DNA of 64,000 bases. Origin: Hoplostethus atlanticus. Its lineage: Eukaryota; Chordata; Actinopteri; Trachichthyiformes; Trachichthyidae. How positions within the stretch are numbered: position 1 is the first letter of the stretch; each line of letters opens with the position of its first letter. Both the position numbers and the translations under genes were made by a program. Location of the stretch: contig JAXDDX010000057.1 in NCBI GenBank assembly GCA_034670405.1, positions 1,473,001 through 1,537,000 on the forward strand, written 5' to 3'. The notes beneath the pieces are model-generated. The model worked only from the letters and a program-made list of their open reading frames with translations, was not told the DNA's origin and made no database searches. Shown one piece after another: positions 51,212-63,700 of the stretch.

Positions 51212-51474
51212 AAATTTAATATTGAATAACAAATTGACCATAGTCAAAACAAATGCAGTCGTCATGCAAATCTTATTCTTGGTTGACTTTTCATTTTTTT
51301 AGCTTAAAGTTTTTCTGGAGGCTGCATAACACAGTGTACATTTAAAAATAACTTTAAATATATACGGCAGATTTAGTAGATGCTGCTTATCCTCTGTGGT
51401 CAAACAAAAATATCTTCAAGAGTTTATTTTTTATTGTGTTCATAATATTTTTTGCGTTCTGTGTCCTCCAATAG

Positions 51475-51567
51475 ATTTGTGTAAACTTCAAGCGATGGAT
51501 GGTGCCTCGGAAACAGCCTCTGAGCGAATTCTGCTGGAACCATACAAGTATTTGCTGCAGCTGCCAG
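51475..51567 (+). CDS. ggps1: ggps1 exon with start codon
   Basis: The probable acceptor TCCTCCAATAG ends at 51474; ATG is at 51495. The coding part 51495-51567 gives MDGASETASERILLEPYKYL and LQLP, then the first base of Gly25. Donor GTAAGT. An acceptor at CTTCAAG, nearer the ATG, cannot be excluded. Confidence 0.92.
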
Positions 51568-54500
51568 GTAAGTCCTTGTTGCTGTCCGTGGCGGCAGGTT
51601 GGCCTTATGGTTTCGAGAGCCTCAAAGGTCATCAAAAGCCATGTTGAAGTGTCCTTGAGTAAGACACTGAACCTCTAGCTGCTCACTCAAGTGGTAAATG
51701 CGATGAAAGGCTCTTGTGTACACATAGTACACACAGAAACATGCACCCAGTATTCACCCAAAACGGCATGCTGCAAGAGGTAAAGAGGGGATATCTCATT
51801 TTTGACCACTGTCTGCTCATGCACATAAAGTTGTGGGTTTTTTCATCATTGCCTTACATTTTATTCCCATCAAATTTAAACTATTGTAGCATATTGGTCT
51901 TGATCTTAAGTAAATCAGATCTATTTTGGCAGCTGTATCGTTGTTGTCCTGTTATTTGTTATTTTGTCAAGTCCCAATTTAAGGAAGTCATTTTAGCATT
52001 TCACAGATGCACTAACTATAGAATCAAACACTGCTCTGAACATTAACACATCTGTCTTTTTTAGTTATGTTCTTAGGTGTTATTTACAGTGTTAGAACAT
52101 TCTGTAAGCTACACAAGGCAACTTTGCACACTGGTAGCTCCAAATGGCAGCGAGAGGTTTAAAAGATTTTAGCTTTCATGTTGACCAACCTGGCCGATCT
52201 GTGATGCTTCATACCAAAGGATACCAAAGGGATGAGAGAGGCAAAAGATCTAACGTTGATGAGTCCAGCTTTCTCTGGACGGGGCGCTCGCTAGCTGATG
52301 TGTGGGACACAGTCCTGCTCCTGTGGGTGGGGAAGTGTACATACCCGTAGCGTACATTTCATTTGGGCGCTCTTCTCTGTTGTAGCCCCACTTTGTGAGT
52401 TTGGCTGATAAGACAGGTGTATTTTTACATAAAAATCTTGCCCAATGGAGTTTTAACATAAATACCCTGATGTGTGTTCATAACTGTAAACCCCCCCCAA
52501 CATTAGCCACCACCGACTAATCGTGGTATTATTAGAGACATAGGGACTCAGAATGTGAGTACCAGTGTCAGCAAGGCCAAGGCAGAGGATCGTGCTAGTT
52601 AAGACTCATTATTTCAATGTAGAATGAGCTGATGATGATAATATTAATAGTCAGTCAGCGTGGAGGATTTGTTGAAGGTTACCCTTTTGCTTTCATATGA
52701 GTGAACCGATTTAGAATTGCCTTTCCATGCTCTGTATGTCCTTGGCTGGTTTCATGACTGAGCTCTCTTTCTCTCTCTTCGTAGGAAAACAGGTTAGGAC
52801 AAAACTCTCCCAAGCATTTAACCACTGGCTCAATGTTCCAGAGGACAAACTTCAGGTGAGACCACAGCCATTTCAAGGCCCCTAACAATCAGAGCTGTCT
52901 GAGGTTTATTGTTGCTGACAGGTCCAGGAAGGTGAAATGATGCTGCGCACATTCTGGATTAGCAATTCATTTCCTGATGCACGCCGAGTGTTCTGTCAGC
53001 TGATATGCTTCTAACTGAATGTAAATCTAAAGCTCTGGTTTAGAGCTGAGAGCATTCATGATTCATTACAGGAGGTTTCTAATGCAGAAGAAGATCAAGT
53101 GGAATGAAGGAAGGAAAAAAGAGGAGCCTTTTGAAAACGGTTTACCCTTTTCTATTTATGTTTGCTGTCACATGTAAAAAAAATACAACCTGCTCCTTTA
53201 GCTGCTGATGTCAGCAATGGTTGGTGTTGGCTCCGCATTCTTTGATATGCCACAATACACTTATTTTGATTTTAATACCCATCATGACTCAAAATGTTAC
53301 CCTATTTTTTTATTTTTTTACAGCCTCAAAATATGAGACTCATATTTAGCTGTCATTGCCTATGAAATGATGCTTGAATCAGGCTGAGACATTCAATTTG
53401 AGAGTGAAAAAGTGTCATCAATTAATTAACTCAAAATGTAATTTAGTCAGTAGTGTAGTCAGTAGTGGACAAGTGTTTTAAGAGGGAGCATCATATTGCA
53501 GTTACAGAATGAGGCTTTAACATGGAGATGATTGCTTGCCTGCTGAAGGTATTTTGCTAACTTTCAGCTTTCATGAAAACTGTTGTATTGATTCAACTGC
53601 CTGCCCTCTGGATGTATCGCTAACGTCTATGTAGTCTCCACGTTGGAAAAAAAAAATACTCAATACAATATATATACTGTTTCATTTCAAGGATTTTAGT
53701 TGTCTACTCATGACTCAGTACTTTAAAGTGACTCAGTGGTGGCAGATTAGGATTAGGCTGGTGACGGATACAAATGGAGACTGGAGCTGCTCAACTAAAA
53801 AAAAGAAAAAGGACAAAGCGAGGTGCAGAAGGCTTGAAAACTTGCAAAAACATCCATGCAGATGAACGCTGTACGGCCAAAACATGTTCATAGTGATACA
53901 TGAGTGCAGGCTATTTGTCAGTTCAGGCTGCTCTGATGGTCCACTTGACCTTCACATCAGAAGATGTTCTGTTCATATTGAGCATGGCCTAATTTACAGA
54001 TTTTTCCTCCTTTGTCTTCTCCATTGTGTTTCCACTTGTATCAGTTTCTATCCCCTATTTTTCTGCTCATGTTCTGGACACTTGATCATGTGACATCCCC
54101 CCCCCCTAGACTGCTCAGATGACTGGTTGAGGAAGTGAGATACAGAGAGCTGCGTAAGCCAGCAACAGACAAACAATAAAGTCACACACACAGCTAACTG
54201 CCAAGCATAGTGAACCCAGCTCCACTCTGAAAGAGGAAGCGCTCCCAGTGCCACGCTGTGGGGGACTGTCTTTCAATATGGATGACCATATTGACTTATC
54301 TGAACCAATATTGTCTCAGCTTTCATCTTTTATTTTATTTATTTTTTAGAATTCTCCCTTGCCCAGTCAGATTTCTCTGTCATCTGCCTACTCGCCTTCT
54401 TCCCTTAATATCCCCTTCTATCATCTAAAAGGGATAAAAATCAATTCTAATAGATTTTGGCACTTTACCCATCTGTGCACAGCAGGCCATTTTTAGAATG

Positions 54501-56909
54501 CATCTTTATCAAATTGAGTTTCTGCCTCAAAAGAGCAGTGTTGTGTTTCTGGAGATAGTGGAAGCAAGACTACCGTGTCAGTCCAGATGGCCTTAAATGA
54601 TATAGATCAAGCAGTTTTATTCATCCCATGTAATATGTTTTCAAGCCCAGTACTGAGAAACTGCTGTTTGATTACACAAGCCTAAAGCATCCTTTGGAAA
54701 ACGAGAAGAAGGAAATATGTGGCAGCCAGGGTGAGGGTTTTTTGGACATACAACTGATTCATTTCCAATGAGAGACTACTAGACGCTGTTCTGTGTTCCT
54801 GATCACATCCGTGAGCATGGGATTAGCCAGATTTAAATTGCAGACAGCTTCCCAGGCAATCAGACGCCTCCACTCATCCACTCCAATATTGTTACTTCTT
54901 ATTCTTTAATGCTGAATGATTAGCTTGCCACAGTATTACACGTTCAAATAGCAGGCAGATTGGCATTTCTACTGTTCTTCTGTCAGATTAATTTCTAATT
55001 AACCATTCGGGGCTTATTGGGTTTATTGAGCTGGACTCTCCCCTCTATTCCCTTAGGGAGATGAAGCTGTTGACCCTATTAGACTGATAGCATTAGCATT
55101 CTGGTGACAAAATAGTGGCACTGTGTCCGGCGACGAAGATATGGAGACTAATCTGCTTTTTGTGAATCAGCTGCATTTCCCTGTGTGGAATGCTAAGTGC
55201 TGAGCTTGTCAGATCTCATTATGTTTGCTGTTCAACAGGTCTCCCTTTGTCCTGAATTTTTTATAAATCTTCTCCAAATGGAGAAAGTCAGTAACCCTAG
55301 TTCTGCACGAAGCTTGACTGGTCTGTTTGATGTAGATGAGTTAGCAGTTCATATATGGCCTACATTCATATGCAGATTGTAGCCAGTGGTGGGTTGTGCT
55401 CCTGTAAAACACCTGAGAAGTTAGCTAGACAGTATTTCCTCCTCGTTGTTACAGTAGCTAGTGGAGGTACTTGGCAGCAGGATTATTCCACTTCTCTCAT
55501 ATCAAAGAGCTGGATCCCCCATGGCTCTCTGTGTCTCCATCTCTCTCTGTGGCAGCACTGTGGTATATTTGGCTGTCAACTCTTGCTGAACCCATCATAC
55601 AGAGTGAGAGCACTCCTCCTCTCATCATTAGCACATTATTGCCAAGAAGTCGCCGCCATGGAAACAACCGTGCCTCCAGATAGATAGAGGCAGTGACAGT
55701 GACACACTGTCTCATTCATTTGGCTATTCATTCTTTATCAAAAACCCATCTGTGCCTCTCTACTATGTGGCGCAGCACGAGGAGGGGAGGTTAGGGAAAT
55801 TCCCCCTGTGCACATCGGTTGCCTTTCGACCTTTAACTGGCAGGTCTCTTCCTGTCCTCTTTGACAATTCAGAAAGGTTAACCTTCATTTCATCATGTAT
55901 CCTGACTTCTGTCTTTTTCATGTGTCAGTCAGAGGATTGTCTTGTCACCACGGGCTGACAAATGAACTATGACCTGGGTGGCAGGTTGGTGTAGTGAATA
56001 GGACAAAATAGTTACTGGTGAAAATGTAATAAAAATGTCCCTCTAAATGCTTCAGAAATGTAATAAAATCTTTATTAAATTGTATTACATTATAACATTA
56101 ACCGCCAATTATTACTAATAAAAGGGGTGTAATATATTTTTAACCAATGTAATAACTCAAGAGAAAGCATTATTTCTCTGCAGGGATCAATTAATACATT
56201 ATTCCTATAATACAAGGAAACAAACATAATTTAGTCCGTCAGGGAATCAACATATTTTTTTCCTTTCATTTTTGTCTGTTGATGTTGACAGTAGGCAGGA
56301 AATACTGCAGGTTGTATTCCAGTAACCTGTGGTTGGAACGCAGTACTTGTAAGTGAGACAGGTTTATACCAGTTCGTAACTGACTTGGCTGTAGAGTTAT
56401 TTCCCCTCAATATATTGGATGCAGTGCACTCCTTTGTTGTGAAGGTCTTTGCATTCTTAATGGATCACTGATTGTAGCTCTGGCAAATAGAGTTTCTGCG
56501 TCAATAACCTCCAGTGTTAATCAATGAAGTCTTTGAGAGCCTAGTGCCTTCATTGCTCCCTAACAGTAGAGTTATACAGTGATGACCCGACTATAATTGG
56601 ATCTCTTGGAGAAGCCAGACGCTCCAAAACTTACAAATTGTAGGTGCTTGTTTTTTGGTTTGATAGCTATTGTTTCTTTGTTATTGTTACCTGAGGCAAC
56701 GCTGTTGTTTGTGACTTGTATTTCTGTCGTGATTGTGCTCTTGTTCTTTTTTTGTGACACTTGTAATGTGAATTGTAATTCTCTAAGGTGCAGTCTGTTT
56801 GTATCTGTCTATCTTTTTTCTCCTAGAGTAGATTTCTGGCTGCATAATATCCCCTTTGCTCATTTAGGAATCCTTTGTCTGTATTAACTTGTACCGTTAC
56901 ACACTTCAC

Positions 56910-56947
<38 letters not shown>

Positions 56948-59182
56948 GGATCAGGCCCCCCCCCCCCCCCACACTCCCCCCTCCTCCTGTGAGGTGGCAG
57001 GGTGACTGAGTGTCAGGGCCCTGCTGAGGGAAAGGTTGTATTTGGAGGATAAACGGCTGAACTGGCCCAGCCTTGGCCTTGTGCCCGACCCACTGAGCCT
57101 CTCTTTGTGCTCCCCAGCCCCACACAAACAGCTTTCATTACCAGGCCACACCACTTGTCTTCTAAGTCAGCACAGCACTCCAGCCGGCCGCATGGCCAGC
57201 TCAGGGCAGCAGGCACCTGACGGCAGCCCTAGTGGCTGTTGGTGTCTAACATGTACTCTTAAACGTTAGAGTCACTCTCATTTCAGCCTTTCCTTGTGGA
57301 AGCTCCTCCTGATGGACTGGGAGTGCTTAGTCTGGCCCAGCGCCCCCTGGCTGTGGAACAACAACTCCAGAAAGTATCTGACTCATGCCAGCTTTATATA
57401 AATACCAGCTCAAAAAGTTGGGACACGTCTTATTGTGAAAGAACAGCCAAACCAGTGATTGGTAAATTCTAACAAGTACTAGAAGATGTGCTTTGTCTAA
57501 GTGACTGAAGTAACATGAGCCACAGCATTAAGTGCTCTTCTGCAGCACTTGTGCTACTTATACATTGGTGTAAAAAGGTTAAACAAGACTTTCCTCCTTG
57601 GAGGTGTGTGTGCTTGTTGGTTGACAGTGGGTCATGATATCACTGTTAAGCATGTCAATACACCCGGCCCCGTGGTAAGTACCCAGCACTCATTTTCTCC
57701 AGATGTGTGGGGTGCTCTGAGCACTGGAGTGTCACCTCTAATTACTTTAACATGTGACTACATTTCCTTCTCTAACCCATCCACTCCATATGCTCCCAGT
57801 TGGGCACAACATCTGGGCTTTACAGTAGGCCAGATCAAACCCACAGCAGCCCTGTCAACGTCTATCTGACCTTCCAAAACAGCCCCAGTCCAGACTGTGT
57901 TTTTACACCCCCCAAAGCAGCCCAGCTCTACATTGTCTCTGTTTGACTGGTTTGTTCAGCTACATTGACTACTTATGAAGATGCTGTCTACTGGAGCAGA
58001 GTGTAGACATGGCACCCTCTACTGGATACTAGCTGTAACACATCAGTAATGGACAAATTATACTTTGAGTTGCTCTGAAAGTGAGTGTGATGCATTCTTA
58101 ATTTCAATTAAAAAAAAAAAAAAAATTAAGGCCCACACAGACAATATTTTCTCTGCAACAGCGTCAACACAGCAGTCCCCAAAAGTTAGAACAGCAGAAT
58201 ATAAACACAAGGATAGCTGTGGCATAGAAAAACTCAAGTATGGTCTAGTATTACCAGATCATTTTATGTTAAAATTCCGGACACAATTTCTCCAGTCATG
58301 CATTACTGTGTCACTGTAGTCTTTAATCATCAGGTATGTTTCCGTTGTGTTCAGGTCATCATCGCGGTGACAGAGATGCTGCACAATGCCAGCTTGCTCA
58401 TAGATGACATTGAGGACAGCTCCAAGCTGCGACGAGGCTTCCCTGTGGCCCACAGCATCTATGGCATTCCCTCCGTTATCAACTCCTCCAATTACGTCTA
58501 CTTCTTGGGGTTAGAGAAGGTGTTGACCCTGGAGCACCCTGAGGCTGTCCGCGTTTTCACCCGGCAGCTGTTGGAGTTGCACCGTGGCCAGGGCCTGGAC
58601 ATCCACTGGAGGGACACCTACACCTGCCCCACTGAGCAAGAGTACCGCACCATGGTGCTGCAGAAGACTGGGGGCCTGTTTGGCCTGGCTGTGGGCCTAA
58701 TGCAGCTCTTCTCAGATTGGAAGCGGGACCTGAAGCCCCTCTTGAACACGCTGGGCCTCTTCTTCCAGATCCGCGATGACTACGCCAACCTGAGCTCTCA
58801 CGAGTACAGCGAGAACAAGAGCTTCTGTGAGGACCTGACTGAGGGCAAGTTTTCTTTCCCCACCATCCATGCCATATGGTCACACCCGGAGAGCACCCAG
58901 GTGCAGAACATCCTGAGGCAGCGCACAGAGAATGTGGACATCAAGCGCTATTGTGTGGACTACCTGGAGAAGGTAGGCTCGTTCGCCTATACCCGTCAGA
59001 CTCTGCGGGGCTTGGAGGCTGAGGCCTACCGGCTGATCAGAGACTTGGGGGGGAACCCTGAGCTGGAGGGCCTGGTCAAACACCTCAGCCAAATGCATCA
59101 GGAAGCTGAAACAAGGCAGAGGATGGCACTGAACCACACTCTAGCCAAAACCACTCATAAATCTCTCATTACCACATACTAG
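51495..59182 (+). CDS. ggps1: Geranylgeranyl diphosphate synthase (complete, 3 coding exons, 323 aa)
   Basis: Cytosolic trans-prenyltransferase that adds isopentenyl diphosphate to farnesyl diphosphate to make the C20 donor used for geranylgeranylation of Rho/Rab GTPases and for other isoprenoids. Coding exons 51495-51567, 52785-52855 and 58355-59182 join to 972 nt (323 aa). Seen: substrate-binding GKQVRTKLSQAFNHW at about 25-39; first Asp-rich motif LLIDDIEDSSKLRRG (D65-D69); FTRQLLELHRGQGLDIHWRD; KTGGLFGLAVGLMQLFSD; second Asp-rich motif QIRDDYANL (about 186-194); C-terminal GGNPELEGLVKHLS. The exon pattern equals that of human GGPS1 (300 aa); the fish protein has about 20 extra C-terminal residues. 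The start MDGASETASERILLEPYKY matches MEKTQETVQRILLEPYKY. Transcribed divergently from arid4b. Confidence 0.97.
51568..52784 (+). other. ggps1 intron between coding exons 1 and 2
   Basis: 1.2 kb of AT-rich sequence. I see nothing further in it. Confidence 0.7.
52785..52855 (+). CDS. ggps1: ggps1 second coding exon
   Basis: 71 nt, phase 1 to 0. Encodes (G)KQVRTKLSQAFNHWLNVPED and KLQ. Holds the isopentenyl/allylic diphosphate-binding Lys, Arg and His. Acceptor CTCTTCGTAG, donor GTGAGA. Confidence 0.96.
52856..58354 (+). other. ggps1 large intron
   Basis: 5.5 kb. Contains a GT microsatellite followed by a C run (56912-56970), an AT-rich block around 56030-56170 built from repeated GTAATAAAA-like words, and a CTCF-like fragment at 58011-58025. 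No exon is recognised. Confidence 0.7.
56912..56970. repeat. (GT)n microsatellite followed by a C run
   Basis: About 17 GT units (56912-56946), a short spacer, then about 15 C; in the large ggps1 intron. Confidence 0.95.
58355..59182 (+). CDS. ggps1: ggps1 last coding exon
   Basis: 828 nt with most of the enzyme, from VIIAVTEMLHNASLLIDDIE to the TAG stop at 59180-59182. The acceptor TTGTGTTCAG ends at 58354. Both Asp-rich motifs are intact. Confidence 0.98.
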   Translation, partial: VIIAVTEMLHNASLLIDDIEDSSKLRRGFPVAHSIYGIPSVINSSNYVYFLGLEKVLTLEHPEAVRVFTRQLLELHRGQGLDIHWRDTYTCPTEQEYRTMVLQKTGGLFGLAVGLMQLFSDWKRDLKPLLNTLGLFFQIRDDYANLSSHEYSENKSFCEDLTEGKFSFPTIHAIWSHPESTQVQNILRQRTENVDIKRYCVDYLEKVGSFAYTRQTLRGLEAEAYRLIRDLGGNPELEGLVKHLSQMHQEAETRQRMALNHTLAKTTHKSLITTY

Positions 59183-59985
59183 CCCTTCCAGCTCCAATAA
59201 GACAATAGCTTTAACTTGGTTATTTAGATTGTATCATGAATGTAAATTGTTTCATGAGTCTCAATTCACCATCAAACCAGAGCGCTTAGCTTCTGATGGA
59301 GATACATACATACATACGTGCACACATACCACCTGTGAGAAAACAAAGCACCCCCAAATTTTGACTTTTTCACTTTGCGTGCTAGAGTGCCTCAACTATT
59401 TACACATCACCAGTTTGTATAGAGCCCCTGTGTATCCAGATATGTGTGTGCAATCAGAGTGGAAGAAAACTAAATGGAAAAGAACTTGGAATAGTTTTAG
59501 GTTTGCTTTTCTGGAATTTTAAAATGACAAGATGGCGATGAAGCTTAAAAACCTTGCTTTTGATCTGCACTACACTGCATACAAATGCATTTTTTGTGTA
59601 TTGTCACCAAATGAAAATGAAGTGTTTATCTAGAGTCAAGTTCAAATAAGATGTGGGCGTCTGAGTGTGTAAGAGTGATTTTGGATGCTTAAATATGATG
59701 CTGCCGGAGTGCCAATCCTGTAGAAAATACCTTTGCTACCGAATTGTCTACTGATTCTGTAACATGCATGGCGTTATGATGGAAGGATACTTTGTGTTTG
59801 GTTGGGTTTATTGCAGAACTGATGCAGACTGTGTCAATGTACTGTGTCCTGTGTCTTCGGCACTCGGCCTGCGGCCTCTTAGCTACGACCAAATCACAGC
59901 CGTGATGATATTCAGTATAACAGCACTCCCTCTCGTGTGATATTGCTTAATTATCAAATAAAATTACCTTTTAAAGAAAATCCGT
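59183..59985 (+). other. ggps1: ggps1 3' untranslated region
   Basis: About 0.8 kb after the stop, ending just beyond AATAAA at 59957-59962. A second AATAAA at 60221-60226 may give a longer form. Confidence 0.55.
59957..59962 (+). terminator. Poly(A) signal AATAAA, probable for ggps1
   Basis: First canonical plus-strand hexamer after the stop that I noticed, about 775 nt downstream. Confidence 0.55.
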
Positions 59986-60220
59986 GGGCTACTTTGAAGC
60001 ATACTTGTTAAAGTAAATCTATTTCCATTGGGCTCAGATTTACGTTTTCAGGCTATAGTTTGTTTTGGATGCAAGCACTTGAGCATGATTGTTTTGAATT
60101 CAGCATGTTTAATGTAATGGGGAGGAGAGGGTGCAGCCAGCTGTACTACAGAGACCACCAGCACCATCTACTGAGCACACTGGTATAGTTGAATCAGTCA
60201 AACTGACTGAAAGGTGGACA

Positions 60221-60226
60221 AATAAA
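60221..60226 (+). terminator. Possible distal poly(A) signal of ggps1
   Basis: AATAAA about 260 nt beyond the first signal; it could be an alternative end of the transcript. No other gene nearby explains it. Confidence 0.3.
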
Positions 60227-60582
60227 GCTGTCTGGTTAAGACAATATAATGAATGAATAACCCAGATGGTTTTTCTGGGGTCCTGCTCTTATATGCCTCT
60301 GCACACACACACGCACCACCCATGCATACTTAAGACACATGGCCTCACGATTAGAAAACACTCAGGGCAACCCACATGGTTGCAGCTGCAAGCTGTGTGG
60401 CTATCTGGGTGATGCAAGGCGTTGTTTTGAGGAACCATGAGTACTGAATACTCAAACAGGTACATTGCTGCCATGGTGGCATTTTACTGTTTGTTTTAAC
60501 TAAAATTCAGGGAACTAGTTTCATAAATCCTGTGTCATCTGCCGCTTCTGTTTTCAAGTTGAAAATGTAACCTTAGTGTTAT

Positions 60583-60716
60583 TACATTACAGTCATTTAG
60601 CAGATGCTTTTATCCAAAGCAACTTAGAAAGGTGATAGTTGACACTATGTGGAGGTTGAACCCACAACCCTGAGACTGAAGAGTCTCACGCTCTACCGAC
60701 TGAGCTGTCCAGGCCT
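60583..60716 (-). mobile_element. tRNA-Lys-derived SINE with GTCTGCTAAATG-type tail
   Basis: On the minus strand, GCCTGGACAGCTCAGTCGGT, then AGAGCGTGAGACTCTTCAG and GGGTTCAACC form a decayed tRNA-Lys(CTT)-like head. It is followed by AAGTTGCTTTGGATAAAAGC and ATCTGCTAAATGACTGTAAT, a tail common to many fish SINEs. A 143-codon open frame overlapping it is not a gene. Confidence 0.8.
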
Positions 60717-63700
60717 ACTGTTGGGACGCTTCTCCACATCACTGCAGATACTGAGTGCATTTTCCCCAGAGAGCACTGTTGACTCAGTAAAGCACTTGCT
60801 CTTGAGAGCTGCAATTCAATTAATTGTGTCTTTTAAATTGAGTCGGGGTTTCTCTGAATTTATATCAATTCATCAAAATGTCAAATTCGTGAAAATCTAT
60901 GGGACCAGCCCCTCTCCTAATTTTCTCTACAAGCGGCCGCAAGAGCGCGTAAATTTGATGCAAATGCATTTTCTGATTCGATACACAGAAGGGCATATGA
61001 ACTGGCTTTTTTCAGAGGAGAATTTAGTCTATCACAATAATCAAAGCCTCTCAGTTCTCATTTCTTCTCTTCTAGGTTGACTAGATTGATTTTCTCCACC
61101 CACGGTGACTGAGTTCTGTCTGAGAGCAAAACAGAATAGCTCTTGTGTGAACAGTGACATGGCTCACTCACTGTCTCCCTCATCCTCTGCAAGCTTTGGA
61201 TTATTTATCACTGGGTTGAGCTTTACACGTTTATGTTGCTTGGTAACAGTCCAATGGATATTTCAGATACTCTTGTAGCAACAACTACAACTTGAAAACC
61301 ATATTCCTGGGAATGGAAATAGACTCCTTAAGTAGCATTCTGTTTATATGCCTTCACTCTCCACGCATCTCTTTGGTGACTGCTAAACAGGATGCCGACT
61401 TCCATTGCAGTTTATCCATTCTCAGTTAGAAAATTCATGACTTTTTTCTTCTTACCTTTACATGGAGAACGTTTTCTGAGAGTGTATTTTCTTTTCCAGC
61501 CCAGTACAACCAGTCCTCTACTGTGGGGTACTGAGCAGGTCCACTGGAGCAACAGGAAAACTCAAAACTGATTCAATATGGCTTCACATGATCTACCATT
61601 TTTCATGATGGTGTCCCATGAAGAATTTTAGGTCATGTTCATTAACTTGATCATACATCCCACAACATTAATATCACTTTGTAACGCATGGGTCTGAGGT
61701 TGCCTTTATCCAACTGAAATGATTGTAGCTAAAACTCTTCATTGACTTTAACACTGCGATGATTGTACATGAATAGAGGGCAACCCAATGAAACTAAGCT
61801 GACATCATGGTAGTATTGCCATATTAAGGCATTGCATCATGTTACATCAGGTGGTTTCTGAGACCTTCATCATTGGACGGATGAACAAATTCATGATCCA
61901 CTTAAAGAGAGAAAGATTGTGAGCGGTGGTTCAGTAATGACTGAGCTAATTATCCCTCACAAGCTATCAGAGGAGATCTGCCATGCTATTGCAGCAAGAG
62001 TGCAACAGGGGTCACGTGGGCTGTATGAATCGCTCAGTATTTTCATCACTTTGCCAACATCAAGGACGTGTGTAACTCTATGATATCTATGCTACCATTG
62101 ATTAATGGTGCTGAGACTGAGCCAGGAAACCTGCCAACAGTTATTTTTAAACCAATCAACCATTTCAGATGTTTCAGTTGTTCTGCAAATGTTTGCGAAA
62201 CAAGCAAAGCCGTCTCTTACCACAGTGAGACACTGTAGCGGGTATGGAAATGAGAACTGTGGGTGTGATTTCAAATTGGGAATGAAAATGTTGTCCCATC
62301 AGGACATAGTTGTGTGTCTAATAATACCCCCCCATTCCTATGAATCACAATCAGACAGAGATACTGGTTTTAGATGCTGGGTGTCATGAATAAATGATTT
62401 CCTCCTCGTTTTAGCGCACACACGGGGGAGGAGGAGGGGGTTGTTGGAGATGTCGGGGTGATTGACAGCAACCTATAATGCTATGTGAGAAAAGTCTGAG
62501 AATCTGAAGTTGTTTGAATAACTATGCAGATGCAGACTGTAAGATCTGGGACGGCTGTGCCTGCTCTGAATGCTTGTTTTCACTTTGACGCCACAGGTCG
62601 GTTGAAATGAAACCCCATGTTGTATGTTGCTTCAGTGTTGAGCCCTGTGATGAACGCTACGGTGTAGGACAGTTTGGTCAGAGCATTTCTTCCCCCAAAA
62701 GCCAGACACCAGAAAAATAAGACTCAAACTTATGTCAACACGTTCCTGTATTAAGCCTGGAGCTGCTCCACAAAGAACGCATTGGGAGGATTGTCAAAAG
62801 GTGAGCAGGAGCACCCAAGGGATCAGAGTAGCGTCTGGCTCAGAACGGACACTACTACAGAATTAAACTGTAAACTTTTTGGTGTGTAAGTTAAAATTCA
62901 TTCGTGGCTCTAGGCTTTCTACCAGATGTCATCAAGTTTTAGTTTTACTCCTTTAGTCTTCCAGCTTTGGAGTTATTCACATCACAATTATTGATCTGTC
63001 CTAGACCAAAGGAATTCTTAAATTGAGTATTGTTCCCCTTTGACATTTTATATTATTTCCCTTCTAAATAAGCTATTGATGTGCCAAGAGAAGAGAGAAG
63101 CCTGATAAGCCTGATAAGTTCAACGCTATTGCCATTTGTACTGTAGGTATCCAGAGCACAATTTGTCTGGCTTTATTATGACAGGAGTAGATGTGGTTGA
63201 TTTGACTGCCTGGTTGACTAGGTATATATGAGGGAACTGGGTTGGAATAAAGGAGGCAGAGGATTTGGAGCATAACTCTGGAAGCCAAAATGCAAAAAAA
63301 AACAAAACATTTTCACGAAGGGTTTACATGAGCGAATGGTAATATGCCCGCAGCACTCATCAAAGTTAAGACATATTCAATAATTTTGTCTTCTGAAGAG
63401 GCACTGAAGCAGGAATGAGAACTGAGGGGCCGTTTGTGTGTATTTCCATACTTTCCTCTCAACTCACAGCAAAGGGCTTCAAGCCAAATCATCGAAAAAG
63501 GCTGATGGGGTGAAAAACGCTGTCCTTATCTATAAGAGGGGAAAAGATGCGTATATGACTTGGTTATCATGCTGCTCACTGAAAGAGAGGAGGGGAAAGG
63601 ATAAGATGGGGAGGGGGGGGGAGTCAGGAGAGAAATGTGTGCTCAAATGTCAGGTTAATTGCATGAATGGATTACTTGGCAGGTAAGACACCCCTAAATA

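Larger units (their letters stand above)
48861..51474 (+). other. ggps1 first intron (5' boundary uncertain)
   Basis: About 2.6 kb of AT-rich sequence containing two diverged copies of a ~90 bp unit (50514 and 51119). No exon or classified transposon is recognised. Confidence 0.6.

Noticed and set aside
58011-58025. CTCF-like word in the ggps1 intron
   Set aside because: It lacks a core base (GGGTG instead of GGGC), so it is too weak to annotate as a site.
60640-60716. Functional tRNA-Lys gene
   Set aside because: The anticodon arm does not give a normal seven-base loop, the acceptor stem does not pair, and a SINE tail follows; it is a retroposon head.
60649-61080. 143-codon plus-strand open frame
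   Set aside because: It begins inside a SINE and continues into AT-rich unique DNA; no domain.
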